From Rhynchopus sp. YZ270_cl-10 (Eukaryota; Euglenozoa; Diplonemea; Diplonemida; Diplonemidae): a DNA stretch of 64,000 nucleotides. The stretch covers positions 620,001 to 684,000 of the forward strand of contig OZ037869.1 in the NCBI GenBank assembly GCA_964035575.1, written 5' to 3'. Below are positions 62,079-64,000 of the stretch, piece by piece. The translations under genes were made by a program, and so were the position numbers. The notes beneath the pieces are model-generated. The model had not been told where the DNA came from. It ran no database searches and saw only the letters and a list, made by a program, of their open reading frames with translations. Each line of letters starts with the position of its first letter. Within the stretch, counting starts at the first letter, position 1.

Positions 62079-63596
62079 CTAGGGGGACTCTTTGAGTCCC
62101 CCTTTAGGTCCCCCCCAAAGAGTCACTCCCCTCCGGGTGGACTCCACCGTGTAAGCATCATCGTTTTGCAAAAGCCTTTTGTTGGCAAGGTTCCCCCTGT
62201 TGGAGAAATATAAGTATGCAAGGACCAGAACTGCTATGGCCAGCACAACAGAAACAACAATCAAAACGTACACAAGAGTGTTATCTGTTGGTGAGCCTGG
62301 GGATGGGGTGAGAGGTGCGCTGGTAGTCGGTGTGGATGTGGTAGGTGCAGGGGCGATCTCAGGGAAGGCAATGTGCATCATCAAGTTTATGCACTTGTTA
62401 GCCCCTGTCAGTGCACAGTTGGACATTGCCCAGCAGCGGTGCATGCCGCCCTCCGCAACACCCTCAGAGGAGCACGCCCACTCCTCAGTGGGGCCGACGA
62501 ATCCACAGTCACGCACATTTGACACACACGCGTGCATCTCACGTTTCAGCTCTTCGATTGCAGGTTTGCCCAGAGAACAGTACACAGAGTGGATACCTGC
62601 ACACAGTGCCTGGTTACTCTGGCACTCGTACTCGTACCCACCGTAGTTGCACATGGTACCATTTTTATTACACAGAGAATCGTAACTCTTGTAACAGATG
62701 TCGTCAGAGCTGATGCCAACAGGAATTAACTCCAACGGAATAAAGTTGTAGTGTCCACAGTCGTTGACCACTGCAAGAATGCACTGCAGCTGTTGCAGAC
62801 ACTCAGCAACGTTGTCATTGCGGTCGTTGCAGAACGCGGTGGCACCTTCGAAGCACTTCTGACTCCCTGAAACGATGCACTGAGGGTTGGGTGCGTGGCT
62901 GAGAAACGGGACTTCAAAGTTTGAGTAGTACGGAAACAAGTTCTGCTGCACACCACAGGTGTACGTGACACCCATGGCACAGGAAACTGCTACAGCTTGA
63001 TCAAGACCGCCACCATGTGCTGCGTCTTTGATTCTATCGATGGCGCCCGACCAAGACATTCCGCAGTAGCTCTGTGCTGTTTTGTCTGAGCAACGGTTGA
63101 ACTCATCGACTGGGTAGAATTCTATTTCTTCTCTTGTCTTGAGTCGGTCGATGGGCCAGATCTCACTCTCGAAGCAGATGTTCATGGCGGTCATGATGCA
63201 CTTTATCTGGTCAAGACAGTCGATTGGGTTGGCGCAGAAGCCATTCTCCTCCTTCCATGGGCAGTTCTGGATACGGTTGTACATGCAGTCGTATGCGGCA
63301 GACGACTTGGCTGGTGTCTCCAACCCGGGGAGGTCGAACACATGCAGGTTCTGTGACACTGTGAACTGCTGCAGGCACACAAGCCCATCCCGCATCACGA
63401 TCCATCCCTTCTTCAGACATTGCGAGTCCAGCAAGGTCCCACCGCAGTTCCAGTCAGGCAGCCGTGTGTCAAGGTCTGCAGCCTTCATCGCCTGGTCCAT
63501 GCACTGTGCAAAGGCAGCGTCGTCATTTGTCTGCGGCGTCTTCGTGAAATTATCCCCTGCTGCAACAGCGCACAGCACAGCCATTGAAAGCAGCAT
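62079..63596 (-). CDS. Cysteine-rich type I membrane protein, tandem copy 3 with altered C terminus
   Basis: It encodes 505 residues from the Met at 63596. The signal peptide, Cys-rich modules and stalk are as in copies 1 and 2. The segment just after the membrane helix reads LAYLYFSNRGNLANKR instead of LAYYLWFVTRGNLANKR. The tail, instead of stopping after RDDV, runs on for about 24 residues (NDDAYTVESTRRG ...) through sequence next to the MITE at 61557-62063. The 3' end was therefore replaced relative to the other copies, and the protein has a new cytoplasmic tail. Otherwise the frame is intact and the gene could be functional. Confidence 0.85.
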   Translation of the reverse strand: MLLSMAVLCAVAAGDNFTKTPQTNDDAAFAQCMDQAMKAADLDTRLPDWNCGGTLLDSQCLKKGWIVMRDGLVCLQQFTVSQNLHVFDLPGLETPAKSSAAYDCMYNRIQNCPWKEENGFCANPIDCLDQIKCIMTAMNICFESEIWPIDRLKTREEIEFYPVDEFNRCSDKTAQSYCGMSWSGAIDRIKDAAHGGGLDQAVAVSCAMGVTYTCGVQQNLFPYYSNFEVPFLSHAPNPQCIVSGSQKCFEGATAFCNDRNDNVAECLQQLQCILAVVNDCGHYNFIPLELIPVGISSDDICYKSYDSLCNKNGTMCNYGGYEYECQSNQALCAGIHSVYCSLGKPAIEELKREMHACVSNVRDCGFVGPTEEWACSSEGVAEGGMHRCWAMSNCALTGANKCINLMMHIAFPEIAPAPTTSTPTTSAPLTPSPGSPTDNTLVYVLIVVSVVLAIAVLVLAYLYFSNRGNLANKRLLQNDDAYTVESTRRGVTLWGGPKGGLKESP

Positions 63597-63648
63597 TGTC
63601 TTGTCCTTTTTGTGTGTAATCACCTGTGGAAGTAGTGAGATCGGGGAG

Positions 63649-63827
63649 GAAGACACGAAACGTTGTGTCAAGAACCAAATCCTTCAAATAAAATGAATTT
63701 CCACAAACTGGACACGCAATTCCTTTGGTAGAGTGTTTGTGTTCTTCAATGCGTTTCAAGACCTCCAATAGGTCCAAGCACTGCAGATGTGTACAGGACC
63801 GGGATTTTGTTGGGATTTTTATCTTTG
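63649..63827 (-). pseudogene. SP-RING gene fragment 3
   Basis: About 180 bp nearly identical to 47601-47780 of the SP-RING gene, covering the whole finger. It ends at ATCTTTG and passes directly into spacer repeat R. Confidence 0.87.
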
Positions 63828-64000
63828 TCTACCTGCCACTCTAAAGACTTTCGTATTTTAGTGGAATGGGGCTGAGGAGGAAGGGGAGGCGTGAGATGAA
63901 ATGTTGAAAAGGTTGATGGGGAAGTGGAGGGGTGGCATGGTTCTCTTTTTTTTGCTTGTAAACTTTCCTAGCTTCTCTCTTTGTGAGGCAGTGGTAAAGT
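63828..64000. repeat. Array spacer repeat R, copy 3, cut by the window edge
   Basis: ACTCTAAAGACTTTCGT, GATGGGGAAGTGG, GGTGGCATGGTTCTC and TTGTGAGGCAGTGG match copy 1 at 53805-53975. The array probably continues to the right. Confidence 0.72.

Overview
The window is nuclear DNA of a unicellular eukaryote. Evidence: GT-AG introns (donors mostly GTATGT), a kinesin, an augmin-like protein, MRE11, a UBE2C-type E2, an SP-RING SUMO ligase, a VDAC-like porin and type IIC P-type ATPases, set in AT-rich intergenic DNA full of poly(A)/poly(T) runs. I see no bacterial operon and no rRNA or tRNA gene. All 18 protein genes I accept lie on the minus strand. Several start codons sit 15-45 nt after a pyrimidine tract ending in AG. 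Strand-locked genes, upstream acceptor-like sites and a few cis-introns would fit a lineage with spliced-leader trans-splicing (Euglenozoa, for example a diplonemid). That placement is an inference, not a demonstration.

Layout, left to right. 0.3-16.6 kb is a dense cytoskeleton and cell-cycle block: a coiled-coil protein, a UBE2C-type E2, a 1367-residue coiled-coil protein, a HAUS6-like augmin subunit, and a kinesin whose motor is in the middle of the chain. 16.6-20.5 kb is gene-poor and rich in short hairpin repeats. 20.5-29 kb carries an EF-hand/NEK-like kinase with a myristoylation-type N terminus, MRE11, a redoxin and a five-exon VDAC-like porin. 30.9-46.4 kb has two diverged, intron-rich Na+/K+-ATPase-type alpha subunits flanking a three-exon mitochondrial HslU. 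47.2-48.4 kb is an SP-RING (PIAS/Siz) gene.

48.6-53.8 kb is a stack of repeats: a 1.6-kb MITE-like element with terminal inverted repeats and a large inner palindrome, a 2-kb element encoding a tyrosine recombinase between 35-bp perfect inverted repeats, and about five degenerate tandem units of roughly 200 bp. 53.8-64 kb holds three nearly identical genes for a cysteine-rich type I membrane protein. Each is joined at its 5' side to a fragment of the SP-RING gene, and conserved spacer segments recur in the array. A small cysteine-rich membrane protein gene lies between copies 1 and 2, and a 507-bp MITE adjoins the 3' end of copy 3. The array runs off the right edge.

Two features have no standard explanation. 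One is a set of short hairpin repeats, all on the plus strand, mostly in the 3' flanks and some introns of the minus-strand genes. The other is the inverted-repeat-bounded tyrosine recombinase element. The exon joins I give for the spliced genes all yield open frames divisible by three.
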